Made by a program: the position numbers and the translations under genes. Shown piece by piece: positions 16,866 to 23,917 of a stretch of DNA of 64,000 nucleotides. The stretch spans positions 243,149 through 307,148 of the forward strand of contig CAVQWS010000004.1 in assembly GCA_963717725.1 (NCBI GenBank). Reading direction: 5' to 3'. Positions within the stretch are counted from its first letter, which is position 1; each line of letters opens with the position of its first letter. The notes under the pieces were generated by a model. That model made no database searches. It saw nothing but the letters and a program-made list of their open reading frames with translations, and was not told the origin of the DNA. The DNA comes from AC-32 sp963717725 (GTDB lineage Bacteria > Actinomycetota > Thermoleophilia > Gaiellales > Gaiellaceae).

Positions 16866-16898
16866 GTAAGCGAGCCGTAAAGCGTCCGTAAGAAAATC
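16866..16898. repeat. three tandem 11-bp GTAA repeats (possible response-regulator boxes)
   Basis: GTAAGCGAGCC, GTAAAGCGTCC and GTAAGAAAATC follow one another without gaps, each beginning GTAA, an exact 11-bp period. This is one helical turn and resembles direct-repeat boxes of OmpR/PhoB-family regulators. They lie upstream of the secreted protein gene (start 16787, minus) and downstream of arfB. Confidence 0.5.
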
Positions 16899-16903
16899 AG
16901 CGC

Positions 16904-17311
16904 TCACTCGGGCGGCCGGCGCAGGCGTTTCGTGTCGCTGCGCCGCCGCTTCTGCTCCAGGCGCCGCTCGCGTGAGGCCTTCGTCGGCTTTGTCGGGCGC
17001 CGCCGCCTCGGGACTCGCAGTGCCTCGCGCAGCGCCTCGACCAGCCGCTCGGTCGCCAGCTCGCGGTTGCGCCACTGGCTGCGCTCGTCCTGCGCGATCG
17101 CGCGCAGCACCGGGCCGGCCTTGCCGACAACGCGACGCTTCTGCGCCTCCGAGAGCGTCGTGGAGGCCTCGACGTCGAAGCTCGCCTCGACCCGCGTGTC
17201 GCTCTTCTGCGCGTGCTGCCCGCCGGGCCCGCTCGAGCGCGAGAAGCGGTAGTCGATCTCGCTCCGCGGGAGGGAGACCGACCGGGTCACCTGAATAGAC
17301 TCGCGCTCCAT
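16904..17311 (-). CDS. arfB: peptidyl-tRNA hydrolase ArfB-like (GGQ) ribosome rescue factor
   Basis: About 135 residues. SRSSGPGGQHAQKSDTRVE is the catalytic GGQ segment of class I release factors in the ArfB/ICT1 form, which lacks a codon-recognition domain and frees stalled ribosomes. The C-terminal tail is rich in Arg and Lys (RRRRPTKPTKASRERR, KRRRSDTKRLRR), the part that enters the empty mRNA channel in ArfB. The ATG at 17311 overlaps the start codon of the divergent HAD gene; a GTG at 17290 (VTRSVSLPRSE) is a plausible alternative start. An AGGAG lies 9 nt before 17311. Confidence 0.85.
   Translation of the reverse strand: MERESIQVTRSVSLPRSEIDYRFSRSSGPGGQHAQKSDTRVEASFDVEASTTLSEAQKRRVVGKAGPVLRAIAQDERSQWRNRELATERLVEALREALRVPRRRRPTKPTKASRERRLEQKRRRSDTKRLRRPPE
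17296..17301 (+). promoter_or_regulatory. -10 element of a leaderless promoter (HAD gene)
   Basis: TAGACT ends 8 nt before the ATG at 17310 and lies inside the 5' end of arfB on the other strand. The identical hexamer and spacing occur before fabI. Confidence 0.5.
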
Positions 17312-18086
17312 GGCGGGCATTCTCCTGGACGTCGACGGCGTTCTCCACGTCTCCGGTGCACCGATCGCCGGTGCGGCCGAGGCCGTGCAGCAGCTGCGCG
17401 AGAACGGCCACCGGCTGCGCTTCGTCACGAACAACACGACGCACTCGCGCCGTCGCCTGGCCGAGCAGATCCGCGGCTTTGGGATCGAGTTGGCCGACGA
17501 GGAGCTCCAGACCACGCCGACGGCGGCCGCGCACGCGCTGAAGGGCAAGCGGGTGCTGGCACTGACGATGCCGGACATCGTCGAGGACCTGCGCGAGATC
17601 GAGCTGGTCGGTGAGGGCGCCGACGCCGTCCTGATCGGCGGTGCCGACGAGACGTTCGAGACGAACCAGGTCTTCAGCTACATGAACCTCGCGCGCGCGT
17701 TCGCGGAGCTGCAGGCGGGCGCCGAGCTCTACTGCCTGCACAAGAACCGCTGGTGGCAGACCGCGCGCGGGCCGCTGCTCGACTCCGGAGCGTTCGTCGC
17801 CGGGCTCGAGTACTCGGCCGAGCTCGAGGCGACGGTGCTGGGCAAGCCGAGCCCGGCCTACTTCCAGGCGGCGCTCGACGCGCTCGACTCCGACGCCGAG
17901 CTGACCTGGATGGTCGGCGACGACATCGAGGCCGACATAGCCGGCGCGCACGCCGCGGGCCTGAAGACGGTGCTCGTGCGCACCGGCAAGTTCCGCCCGG
18001 ACGAGGCCGAGATCGCCCGCGTCCAGCCGGACGGGATCATCACCTCGATCGCAGCATTGCCCGGCTGGATCGAGACGGCTGCTTAG
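17310..18086 (+). CDS. HAD-IIA family phosphatase (NagD/HDHD2-like)
   Basis: A 258-residue haloacid-dehalogenase hydrolase. Motif I is LLDVDGVLHV (nucleophile Asp8 and Asp10), motif II RFVTNNTTHSR, and motifs III/IV LGKPSPAYF and WMVGDDIEADIAGA. A C2B-type cap lies between motifs II and III. Relatives dephosphorylate small phosphorylated metabolites in the cytosol; the substrate is not predictable. The start is fixed because motif I begins four residues in. It is followed after 10 nt by acpS, whose putative -10 overlaps its TAG stop. Confidence 0.85.
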   Translation: MAGILLDVDGVLHVSGAPIAGAAEAVQQLRENGHRLRFVTNNTTHSRRRLAEQIRGFGIELADEELQTTPTAAAHALKGKRVLALTMPDIVEDLREIELVGEGADAVLIGGADETFETNQVFSYMNLARAFAELQAGAELYCLHKNRWWQTARGPLLDSGAFVAGLEYSAELEATVLGKPSPAYFQAALDALDSDAELTWMVGDDIEADIAGAHAAGLKTVLVRTGKFRPDEAEIARVQPDGIITSIAALPGWIETAA

Positions 18087-18089
18087 AGT
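18084..18089 (+). promoter_or_regulatory. -10 element overlapping a stop codon (acpS)
   Basis: TAGAGT begins with the TAG stop of the HAD gene and ends 7 nt before the acpS ATG (18097). No SD is seen. Confidence 0.4.
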
Positions 18090-18096
18090 TCAGCCC

Positions 18097-18456
18097 ATGC
18101 GTGTGGGCGTCGACCTGATCGAGATCCCGCGGATCGCGCGGGCGCTGGAGCGCTACCCAGGCTTCCGCGAGCGCTGCTTCACCGACGCCGAGCGCGCCTA
18201 CTGCGACTCGAAGCCGAACCCGCCGCAGCACTACGCCGCGCGCTTCGCGGGCAAAGAGGCGGTCGGCAAGGCGCTCGGCTCGGGCGTCCGCTTCACCTGG
18301 CGCGAGATCGAGATCGCAGGCCGGCCGAAGCCGGGCGTGACGCTGAGCGGGAAGACGAAGGCGTGGGCCGAGCGCGTGGGCGTGGGGGAGATCGAGCTCT
18401 CGATGACCCACTCGCGTGAGCTCGCCCAGGCGGTGTGTGTTGTCTCCGACGTTTGA
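18097..18456 (+). CDS. acpS: holo-[acyl-carrier-protein] synthase
   Basis: A 119-residue phosphopantetheinyl transferase that activates acyl carrier protein for fatty acid synthesis. The opening VGVDLIEIPRI carries the Mg-binding Asp, and FAGKEAVGKALG is the second signature with its Glu and Lys. The length is normal for the trimeric AcpS class. The C-terminal MTHSRELAQA strand is present. It overlaps nnr by 20 nt and is in the order acpS-nnr-alr typical of Actinobacteria. Confidence 0.95.
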   Translation: MRVGVDLIEIPRIARALERYPGFRERCFTDAERAYCDSKPNPPQHYAARFAGKEAVGKALGSGVRFTWREIEIAGRPKPGVTLSGKTKAWAERVGVGEIELSMTHSRELAQAVCVVSDV

Positions 18457-19819
18457 GCCGCTCTACACCGCCGAGGAGATGAAGCGGGCCGAGGCCGGCC
18501 ACGACGTGGACGAGCTGATGGCGCGGGCCGGGCGGGCGGTCGCGGAGGAGGCGATGCGCCGCTTCCCGGACGCGGTTCGGTTCGTCGCCGTCTGCGGCGG
18601 AGGCTCGAACGGCGGCGACGGCCGGATCGCGCTCGACGTGCTCGAGTCGGCCGCAAAGATCGCGCGCTCGTCCGACGACGCGCCGATTCGCGAGGCCGAC
18701 GTGATCATCGATGCGCTCTTCGGTACGGGCTTCCAGGGCGAGCCGCGCGAGGACGCGGCGCGGACGATCGAGGCGATCAACGCGGCCGGCAAGCCCGTCG
18801 TCGCGGTCGACCTGCCCTCCGGCGTGAACGCCTCGACGGGCGAGGTCGCGGGCGCGTGCGTGCAGGCGACCGTGACAGTGACGATGCACGGGCCGAAGGT
18901 CGGCACGGAGGTCGCGCCCGGACGCTTCCAGGCGGCCGAGGTGGTCGTGGCCGACATCGGGCTCGACCCGGTCGAGACCGAGCATGAGCTGGTCACGCCG
19001 GCGATCTTGCGGGCTGTTCCGCGGCGCAGCCAGGAGCAGAACAAGTACACGGCCGGGACGGTGCTGGTGGTCGGCGGCTCGCGCGGCCTGACCGGCGCGC
19101 CGAGCCTCGCGGCCGAGGCGGCCTTCCGCGCGGACGCTGGCTATGTAGCGGTCGCTGTCCCCGACTCGACGCTGGCCGTCTTCGAGCAGCGCCTGCTCGA
19201 GGCGGTCAAGCTGCCCTGCCCCGAGGACGACGGCCTGATCTCGACGCGCGCGATCGAGCCGATTGCCGAGTTCGCCTCGAAGGCGGGGTCGCTCGCGCTC
19301 GGGCCAGGCCTCGGCCGCGGCCCCGGACCGAAGGAAGTCGTGCGGCGGCTGCTGACCGAGCTCGACCGTCCCGCGGTGGTCGACGCCGACGGCTTGCACG
19401 ACCTCGAGCCCTTCGAGCGGGATGCGCCGACCGTGCTCACGCCGCACGAGGGCGAGCTCGCGCGCCTGCTCGGCGTCCAGTCGGACTGGGTGGCCGCGCA
19501 CCGGCTCGAAGCGGTGAAGCGCGCCGCGGACAACTTCCATTGCGTCTGCCTGCTCAAGGGCGCGGACACGCTCGTCGCCGCGCCGGGCGAGGGCGTGCTC
19601 GTCGTCTCGCTCGGGACGCCCGCGCTGGCCACGGCCGGCAGCGGCGACGTGCTGACGGGGATCGTTGCGGCCTTCCTCGCCAAGGGCGTCGACGCGCGCA
19701 CGGCGGCGGCCGCGGCCGCGGCGGCGCAGCAGCTCGCGTCACGCGCGATCCCGCAGTCGGGAGCGGTTGCGAGCGACGTGGTGGCCGCGCTGCCATTGGT
19801 GCTCGATGCACCGGTCTGA
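18437..19819 (+). CDS. nnr: bifunctional NAD(P)H-hydrate epimerase/dehydratase
   Basis: About 460 residues. The N-terminal NnrE domain (YTAEEMKRAE, CGGGSNGGDGRIAL, DALFGTGF, VAVDLPSGVNASTGE) epimerises hydrated NAD(P)H; the C-terminal NnrD domain (GTVLVVGGSRGLTGAPSLAAEAA, LTPHEGELARLLG, LATAGSGDVLTGIVAAFLAKG) dehydrates it with ADP or ATP. The stretch between GGDGRIAL and DALFGTG is about 25-30 residues shorter than usual, which may trim the epimerase Rossmann core. Starts at GTG 18437 or TTG 18440 are about equally likely; both lie inside acpS. It overlaps alr by 14 nt. Confidence 0.9.
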   Translation: MLSPTFEPLYTAEEMKRAEAGHDVDELMARAGRAVAEEAMRRFPDAVRFVAVCGGGSNGGDGRIALDVLESAAKIARSSDDAPIREADVIIDALFGTGFQGEPREDAARTIEAINAAGKPVVAVDLPSGVNASTGEVAGACVQATVTVTMHGPKVGTEVAPGRFQAAEVVVADIGLDPVETEHELVTPAILRAVPRRSQEQNKYTAGTVLVVGGSRGLTGAPSLAAEAAFRADAGYVAVAVPDSTLAVFEQRLLEAVKLPCPEDDGLISTRAIEPIAEFASKAGSLALGPGLGRGPGPKEVVRRLLTELDRPAVVDADGLHDLEPFERDAPTVLTPHEGELARLLGVQSDWVAAHRLEAVKRAADNFHCVCLLKGADTLVAAPGEGVLVVSLGTPALATAGSGDVLTGIVAAFLAKGVDARTAAAAAAAAQQLASRAIPQSGAVASDVVAALPLVLDAPV

Positions 19820-20828
19820 GCTGACCGTCGACCTGGGCGCGATCCGGCGCAACGCACGGACGCTGCTGCGCGTGCTCGACGGCTCGCAGCTCTGGGCGGT
19901 GGTGAAGGCCGACGCCTACGGGCACGGCGCGGTCGATGTCGCCGGCGTGGTGCTCGACGAGGGCGCCGGCGCGCTCTGCGTCGCCACCGTCGCCGAGGGG
20001 CTCGAGCTTCGAGCCGAGTTCTCGCTCGCGCGGATCCTCGTGATGGGGCCGACCTCCTCCAGCCGCGAGATCGCCGAGGCGCGGGAGGCGCGGCTCGAGC
20101 TCGCGTGGTGGGACGAGGAGTTTCCCGACGGCGTGCGGGTGCACCTGAAGCTGGACACCGGCATGGGCCGCTGGGGCCTCTCGGAGCTGCTGGCGCTCGG
20201 CCCGGAGGTCGTGGGCCTGATGACGCACCTCGCGACGGCCGACTCCGACCCCGCCTTCGCCGAGCAGCAGGTCGAGCGCTTCCGCGCCGCGACCGAGCCG
20301 TACGACGAGCTGATGCGCCACGTCGCCAACAGCGCCGCGGCGCTGCGGCTGCCCTCGGCGCGCTTCGACGCGGCCCGCTGCGGGATCGCGCTCTACGGCC
20401 TTTCGCCCTTCGGCGAGGACCCGGCCGCGGACGGACTCGAGCCGGCGCTCTCCTGGCGCAGCTATCTCTCACAGGTCAAGCGGCTCGAGGCGGGCGAGAG
20501 CACCGGCTACGGCCGCGCCTTCGTCGCCGAGGCGCCGACGTGGATCGGGGTCGTGCCTGTCGGCTACGCGGACGGCTTCCGCCGCGACCTGACCGGCACC
20601 GAGGTGCGCGTCAGTGGCGAGCCGAGGCGCGTGGTCGGCGTGGTCTCGATGGACGCCTTCGCCGTCGAGCTCGAGCACGAGGAGCCGGTCGGCGCGCCGG
20701 TCACGATCCTCGGCCACGGCGTCCTGGCGGAAGATCACGCGCGCGTGGCGGAGACGATCAACTACGAGCTCACTTCCCGGATCAACTCGGACCCGCGCCG
20801 GGCCAGGCGGACGGTCGTCGATGCTTGA
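19806..20828 (+). CDS. alr: alanine racemase
   Basis: A 340-residue PLP enzyme that interconverts L- and D-alanine for peptidoglycan. The PLP lysine is in AVVKADAYGHG (Lys34), the barrel carries LKLDTGMGRWG and HLATADSD, and the C-terminal domain has GYGRAF with the second catalytic base and VSMDAFAVEL. It is 25-40 residues shorter than most Alr, largely through trimmed loops. ATG 19806 overlaps nnr, and the gene end overlaps the next gene by 8 nt, so the cluster from acpS onward is one transcription unit. Confidence 0.92.
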   Translation: MHRSELTVDLGAIRRNARTLLRVLDGSQLWAVVKADAYGHGAVDVAGVVLDEGAGALCVATVAEGLELRAEFSLARILVMGPTSSSREIAEAREARLELAWWDEEFPDGVRVHLKLDTGMGRWGLSELLALGPEVVGLMTHLATADSDPAFAEQQVERFRAATEPYDELMRHVANSAAALRLPSARFDAARCGIALYGLSPFGEDPAADGLEPALSWRSYLSQVKRLEAGESTGYGRAFVAEAPTWIGVVPVGYADGFRRDLTGTEVRVSGEPRRVVGVVSMDAFAVELEHEEPVGAPVTILGHGVLAEDHARVAETINYELTSRINSDPRRARRTVVDA

Positions 20829-21852
20829 CGTGCTCGACGAGCTCTTCGCGAACGAGGAGGCCTGGGTCGTCGGCGGCGCCGTCCGCGACCACGCGCTCGA
20901 CCGCCCGGTCGTGGACGTCGACATCGCCGTGCGCGAGCCCCAAACGGCCGCTCGGAAGCTGGCGAAGCACGCCGGCGGAGCGCCCTTTCTGCTCTCGGAA
21001 CGGCACGGGGCGTGGCGGGTCGCGCTGGACGGCGGCCGCACGGTCGACTTCACGCCGCTGCCGGGGCCGATCGAGGACGACCTCGCCAAGCGCGACTTCA
21101 CGATCAATGCAATTGCCGAGCGCGTCGGCAGCGACGAGTTCCGCGATCCGTACAACGGGTTCGGCGACCTGGCCGGCAGTCGCATCCGGGCGCTGCAGGA
21201 CGGCGTCTTCGAGGATGACCCGTTGCGGCTGCTGCGCGCGGTCCGTCTCGAGGACGAGCTCGGCTTCCGGATCGTCCCTGAGACCGAGGAGCTGATCCGC
21301 CGTCAGGTGGAGCTCGTCACTGAGCCGGCGGGCGAGCGGATCCTCGTCGAGCTGCGGCGGCTCTCGGCGGGCGGCTACCGCCGCCTCGACGGCCTCGGAC
21401 TGCTGGCGCCGCTCGGCGGCCGGATCGACGACCGGCTCGACCGCTGGGACTCGCCGGACTACCGCCTGGTGGCCGTCTTCGGCGACGAGCTTCGCCGTCT
21501 CCCCGTCTCGAACGGTCTGCGCCGCTTCGCCGCTGCGCTGCTGCGCGCCGAGACTCCGGAGCCGGACGCACGCGCGATCCACCGCTTCCGCCGCGCGACC
21601 GAACCGTGGGCGCTCGAGGCGCTCGCCTTCGCCGGAGCTTCCGAGCTCGCGCAGACCATCGAGGAGGCGCGCGCCAACGACCCCGCCGAGCCGCTGCTCC
21701 GCGGCGACGAGCTCGATCTGCCGCCGGGGCCGGAGATCGGCCGCCTGCTCGCGGAGATCGAGGAGGAGCGGGCCGCGGGTACGATCGCAACCAGGGAGGA
21801 GGCCCTCGACTATGCACGACGCCACGCGGGAGCGGTTCGCGAAGACGGCTGA
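20821..21852 (+). CDS. tRNA nucleotidyltransferase/poly(A) polymerase-family protein
   Basis: A 343-residue class II nucleotidyltransferase. WVVGGAVRDHALDRPVVDVDIAV is the head-domain motif with GG and the DxD metal ligands (DVD), followed by KRDFTINAIA and DDPLRLLRAVRLEDELGF of the neck. The fingers and tail are short and there is no HD domain, so it may be a CCA-adding enzyme or a divergent relative with another tRNA or RNA substrate. ATG 20821 overlaps the end of alr. Alpha-helical C terminus with no other domain. Confidence 0.75.
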   Translation: MLDVLDELFANEEAWVVGGAVRDHALDRPVVDVDIAVREPQTAARKLAKHAGGAPFLLSERHGAWRVALDGGRTVDFTPLPGPIEDDLAKRDFTINAIAERVGSDEFRDPYNGFGDLAGSRIRALQDGVFEDDPLRLLRAVRLEDELGFRIVPETEELIRRQVELVTEPAGERILVELRRLSAGGYRRLDGLGLLAPLGGRIDDRLDRWDSPDYRLVAVFGDELRRLPVSNGLRRFAAALLRAETPEPDARAIHRFRRATEPWALEALAFAGASELAQTIEEARANDPAEPLLRGDELDLPPGPEIGRLLAEIEEERAAGTIATREEALDYARRHAGAVREDG

Positions 21853-22513
21853 GCGGGTCGCCGCGCTGCAGGACGCGCGCGCGGCGGAGCTCGAGCAGAA
21901 GGTTCTGCGCTTCGTCGATCCGAAGGGTGACGAGCGGGTGCTCGACTCCGGCAGCGGCCCGGGCGCCCTGGCGTTCGCGCTCGCGCCGCACGTGCGCGAG
22001 GTGGTCGCGCTCGACCTGGTCCCCGAGCTGCTCGAGCAGGGCAGGCGCCGGGCCGAGGGCCACCTGAACGTCAGCTTCGTCGAGGGCGACGCGACCAACC
22101 TGCCGTTCGAGCTCGGCGCGTTCGACCTGGCCGGCACGCTGCGGACGCTGCACCACGTCGCACGGCCGGAGCTCGTGGTGGCCGAGCTCGTGCGCGTGAC
22201 CCGTGCGGGCGGCCGGGTACTCGTGATCGACCAGATCGCCCCGATCGACCCGGCGGCCGCGAGCGAGCTGAACGCCTTCGAGCGGGCACGTGACCCGTCG
22301 ACCTCGCGAATCCTCGCGGAGGTCGACTTGCGCGGCCTGTTCGAGTCGAACGGCCTGGTGCTCCTGCGCAGCGAGCAGGAGCATGAGCCGCGCGACCTCG
22401 ACGCCTATCTCGAGCTCGCGGCATGCGAGGGCGAGGAGCGCCGGCGCGCGGAGTCACTCGCGCCGAGGGGCTACACGGCCGAGCTCGGCTGGTACCTGCT
22501 CGAGCGCCGTTAA
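21812..22513 (+). CDS. class I SAM-dependent methyltransferase
   Basis: A 233-residue Rossmann-fold methyltransferase of the UbiE/Methyltransf_11 type. Motif I VLDSGSGPGALAFAL binds SAM, VVALDLVPELL carries the acidic ribose-binding residue, and DLAGTLRTLHHVARPE and GGRVLVIDQIAP follow as motifs II/III. Substrate unknown; small molecules or quinones are common. It overlaps the nucleotidyltransferase by 41 nt. Its TAA stop overlaps the TAA stop of the convergent SelW gene in the sequence TTAA. Confidence 0.85.
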   Translation: MHDATRERFAKTAERVAALQDARAAELEQKVLRFVDPKGDERVLDSGSGPGALAFALAPHVREVVALDLVPELLEQGRRRAEGHLNVSFVEGDATNLPFELGAFDLAGTLRTLHHVARPELVVAELVRVTRAGGRVLVIDQIAPIDPAAASELNAFERARDPSTSRILAEVDLRGLFESNGLVLLRSEQEHEPRDLDAYLELAACEGEERRRAESLAPRGYTAELGWYLLERR

Positions 22514-22725
22514 CCCAGAGCCGCGCGCACTTCGCCGGGCTCGGGGAACCGCCCGGTCTCGGCCTTCGAGTAGACGAGCCGCCCGTCGGCGATCACGTCG
22601 TACTGCCCCTTGCTGCCGGGAATCGCCTCGGCTTCGAAGCCGTCGGCGGTGAGCTCGGTCGCGAGACTCGCGGCCCTCTCGTCGTAGCCGCTTCAGGTGG
22701 GGCAGTAGTGGATCTCGACGTGCAC
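22510..22725 (-). CDS. SelW/Rdx-like selenoprotein (CPTU redox motif, in-frame TGA)
   Basis: A 71-residue Rdx-family protein seen only if the in-frame TGA at 22695-22693 is read as selenocysteine. The N terminus reads VHVEIHYCPTUSGYDERA, with Cys8 and Sec11 forming the CxxU motif of SelW/SelT-type thioredoxin-like proteins. Downstream, GFEAEAIPGSKGQYDVIADG and RLVYSKAETGRFPEP match the Rdx fold (central strand, conserved G and the C-terminal K/GRFP region). A CGCGA-GUC-UCGCG hairpin begins 21 nt after the UGA. Codon bias is continuous across the TGA. GTG 22725 follows TAGGAT by 6 nt. It lies 9 nt after marR, probably co-transcribed. Its partner in vivo is likely a thiol or disulphide protein; unknown. 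A pseudogene is the alternative. Confidence 0.8.
22660..22695 (-). promoter_or_regulatory. Sec UGA codon and SECIS-like hairpin of the SelW gene
   Basis: UGA is at 22695-22693. A 5-bp stem CGCGA/UCGCG with triloop GUC (22672-22660) puts the apical loop 25 nt after the UGA, with G as its first base. This fits known bacterial SECIS spacing and loop rules. An alternative GCGGC/GCCGC stem starts 2 nt after the UGA. Confidence 0.6.
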
Positions 22726-22731
22726 GCCGTG

Positions 22732-22737
22732 ATCCTA
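22732..22737 (-). promoter_or_regulatory. -10-like hexamer overlapping the marR stop (SelW gene)
   Basis: TAGGAT reads through the TAG stop of marR and ends 6 nt before the SelW GTG at 22725. The same hexamer occurs at the SDR-marR junction. Confidence 0.35.
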
Positions 22738-23151
22738 CGTGGGCAGGCCGGTCGCCTGGAGATGCTCGAAGGCGCGGCTCAGCGTCTCGCGCTCGCGGGC
22801 GTTGCTCGAGAAGACCTGCGCCAGCCGCTGGTCGCCTTCGGCGGTCAGGCGCAGAATCGCGATGCGCCCGTCCTCGCTCGAGCGCTCGCGCTCGACCAGG
22901 CCGATCTCCTCGGCCCGGCTGACGAGCTCGGTGACGGTGCTCTGCGCCAGCTGCAGCCGCGCTGCGAGCTCGGTCACGGTCGACTGCTCGCTCTCGTCGG
23001 GCGCGCCCTTGATCATCAGCAGCAGCAGGTAGCGCTGCGGCGTCAGGCCGGCGGCACGCGAGTTGCGCTCCGAGGTGCGAAGGAAGCCGCGCAGGGCCGC
23101 GCGGAACTCGGCGACCGGAACCGCCTCGGCGGCTGAGAGGGAACCTGCCAT
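22735..23151 (-). CDS. MarR-family transcriptional regulator
   Basis: A 138-residue winged-helix repressor. LTPQRYLLLLMIKG leads into the wHTH with STVTELAARLQLAQSTVTELVSRAEEIGLVERERSSEDGRIAILRLT, the recognition helix and the D-GR wing typical of MarR. ATG 23151 (MAGSLSAAEA) is chosen because TAGGAT ends 7 nt before it; an upstream start at 23187 lies inside the SDR gene. Between an SDR and a SelW-like selenoprotein, it could sense an oxidant or a phenolic ligand, as many MarR proteins do, but no ligand can be read here. Confidence 0.85.
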   Translation of the reverse strand: MAGSLSAAEAVPVAEFRAALRGFLRTSERNSRAAGLTPQRYLLLLMIKGAPDESEQSTVTELAARLQLAQSTVTELVSRAEEIGLVERERSSEDGRIAILRLTAEGDQRLAQVFSSNARERETLSRAFEHLQATGLPT

Positions 23152-23158
23152 GCGCGAG

Positions 23159-23164
23159 ATCCTA
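23159..23164 (-). promoter_or_regulatory. -10-like hexamer overlapping the SDR stop (marR)
   Basis: TAGGAT begins with the TAG stop of the SDR gene and ends 7 nt before the marR ATG (23151). No SD is seen. Confidence 0.4.
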
Positions 23165-23917
23165 ATCTCCCGCGGGCCGAATTCCACGCGCGGCGACGCG
23201 CGCGACGAGCCCGGGGGCGAGCGCCTGGGCCAGCGGCGCGATCCGATACCAGCGCGGCACGAAGACCTCGCGCCGGTTCTGCTCGACCGCGTCGAGCAGG
23301 CGCTCGGCGACGAGCTCCGGTTCCGCCACGAGCGAGCTCAGTCGAGGGCCGAAGCGCTCACGCTGCGGGAAGCCTTCCGTCTCGACGAACCCGGGCAGGA
23401 TCGTGTGGACACGGATCCCCCGTGGCCGCAGCTCCGCGGAGACCGAGCGCGAGAACGCGAGCTGGGCGTGCTTGGAGGCCGTGTACGGCCCGGCCGAGCC
23501 GGCGGCCACAGTGCCTGCGACGGAGACCACGTTGGCGACGTCGGAGGGAGCGGCCGCCTCGAGCGCCGGCAGAAAGGCGCGCAGGCACCAGACGCCGCCG
23601 AGGTAGTTCGTGCGCGTCACCTCCTCGATCCGCTCGGAGGAGGCTCGCAGGAAGCCCCCGCGGCCGGGAACGCCGGCGTTGTTGACGAGCAGCGAGACGC
23701 GCGGGTGCCGCTCGACGATCGCGGCGGCCGTGCGCTCGACGGCCTCGCGGTCGCCGACGTCGCAGAGCTCCCACTCGGCGCCGAGCTCCTCGGCGAGCGG
23801 GCGCAGCCGCTCCTCGCGGCGCGCGACCAGCACGCACTCCCAACCGCGGCCCCGCAGGGCTCTCGCAACCGCCGCCCCGATCCCGCTCGAGCCGCCGGTG
23901 ACGACCGCTAGTGGCAC
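23162..23917 (-). CDS. short-chain dehydrogenase/reductase
   Basis: A 251-residue NAD(P)-dependent SDR. The cofactor motif is VVTGGSSGIGAAVARAL (TGxxxGIG), NNAG is at LLVNNAGVPG, the catalytic Ser is in NVVSVAGTV and YTASKHA holds Tyr and Lys (YxxxK). VARREERL after the second strand suggests NADP(H) preference through its arginines. The C-terminal part (EQNRREVFVPRWYRIAPLAQ) has the style of membrane-associated SDRs of the DltE type. GTG 23917 overlaps the subtilase stop by 10 nt. Substrate unknown. Confidence 0.88.
   Translation of the reverse strand: MPLAVVTGGSSGIGAAVARALRGRGWECVLVARREERLRPLAEELGAEWELCDVGDREAVERTAAAIVERHPRVSLLVNNAGVPGRGGFLRASSERIEEVTRTNYLGGVWCLRAFLPALEAAAPSDVANVVSVAGTVAAGSAGPYTASKHAQLAFSRSVSAELRPRGIRVHTILPGFVETEGFPQRERFGPRLSSLVAEPELVAERLLDAVEQNRREVFVPRWYRIAPLAQALAPGLVARVAARGIRPAGD

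Noticed and set aside
18416..18436. GTG 18416 as the nnr start
   Set aside because: It adds seven residues not conserved in NnrE and lengthens the overlap with acpS; GTG 18437 or TTG 18440 is more natural.
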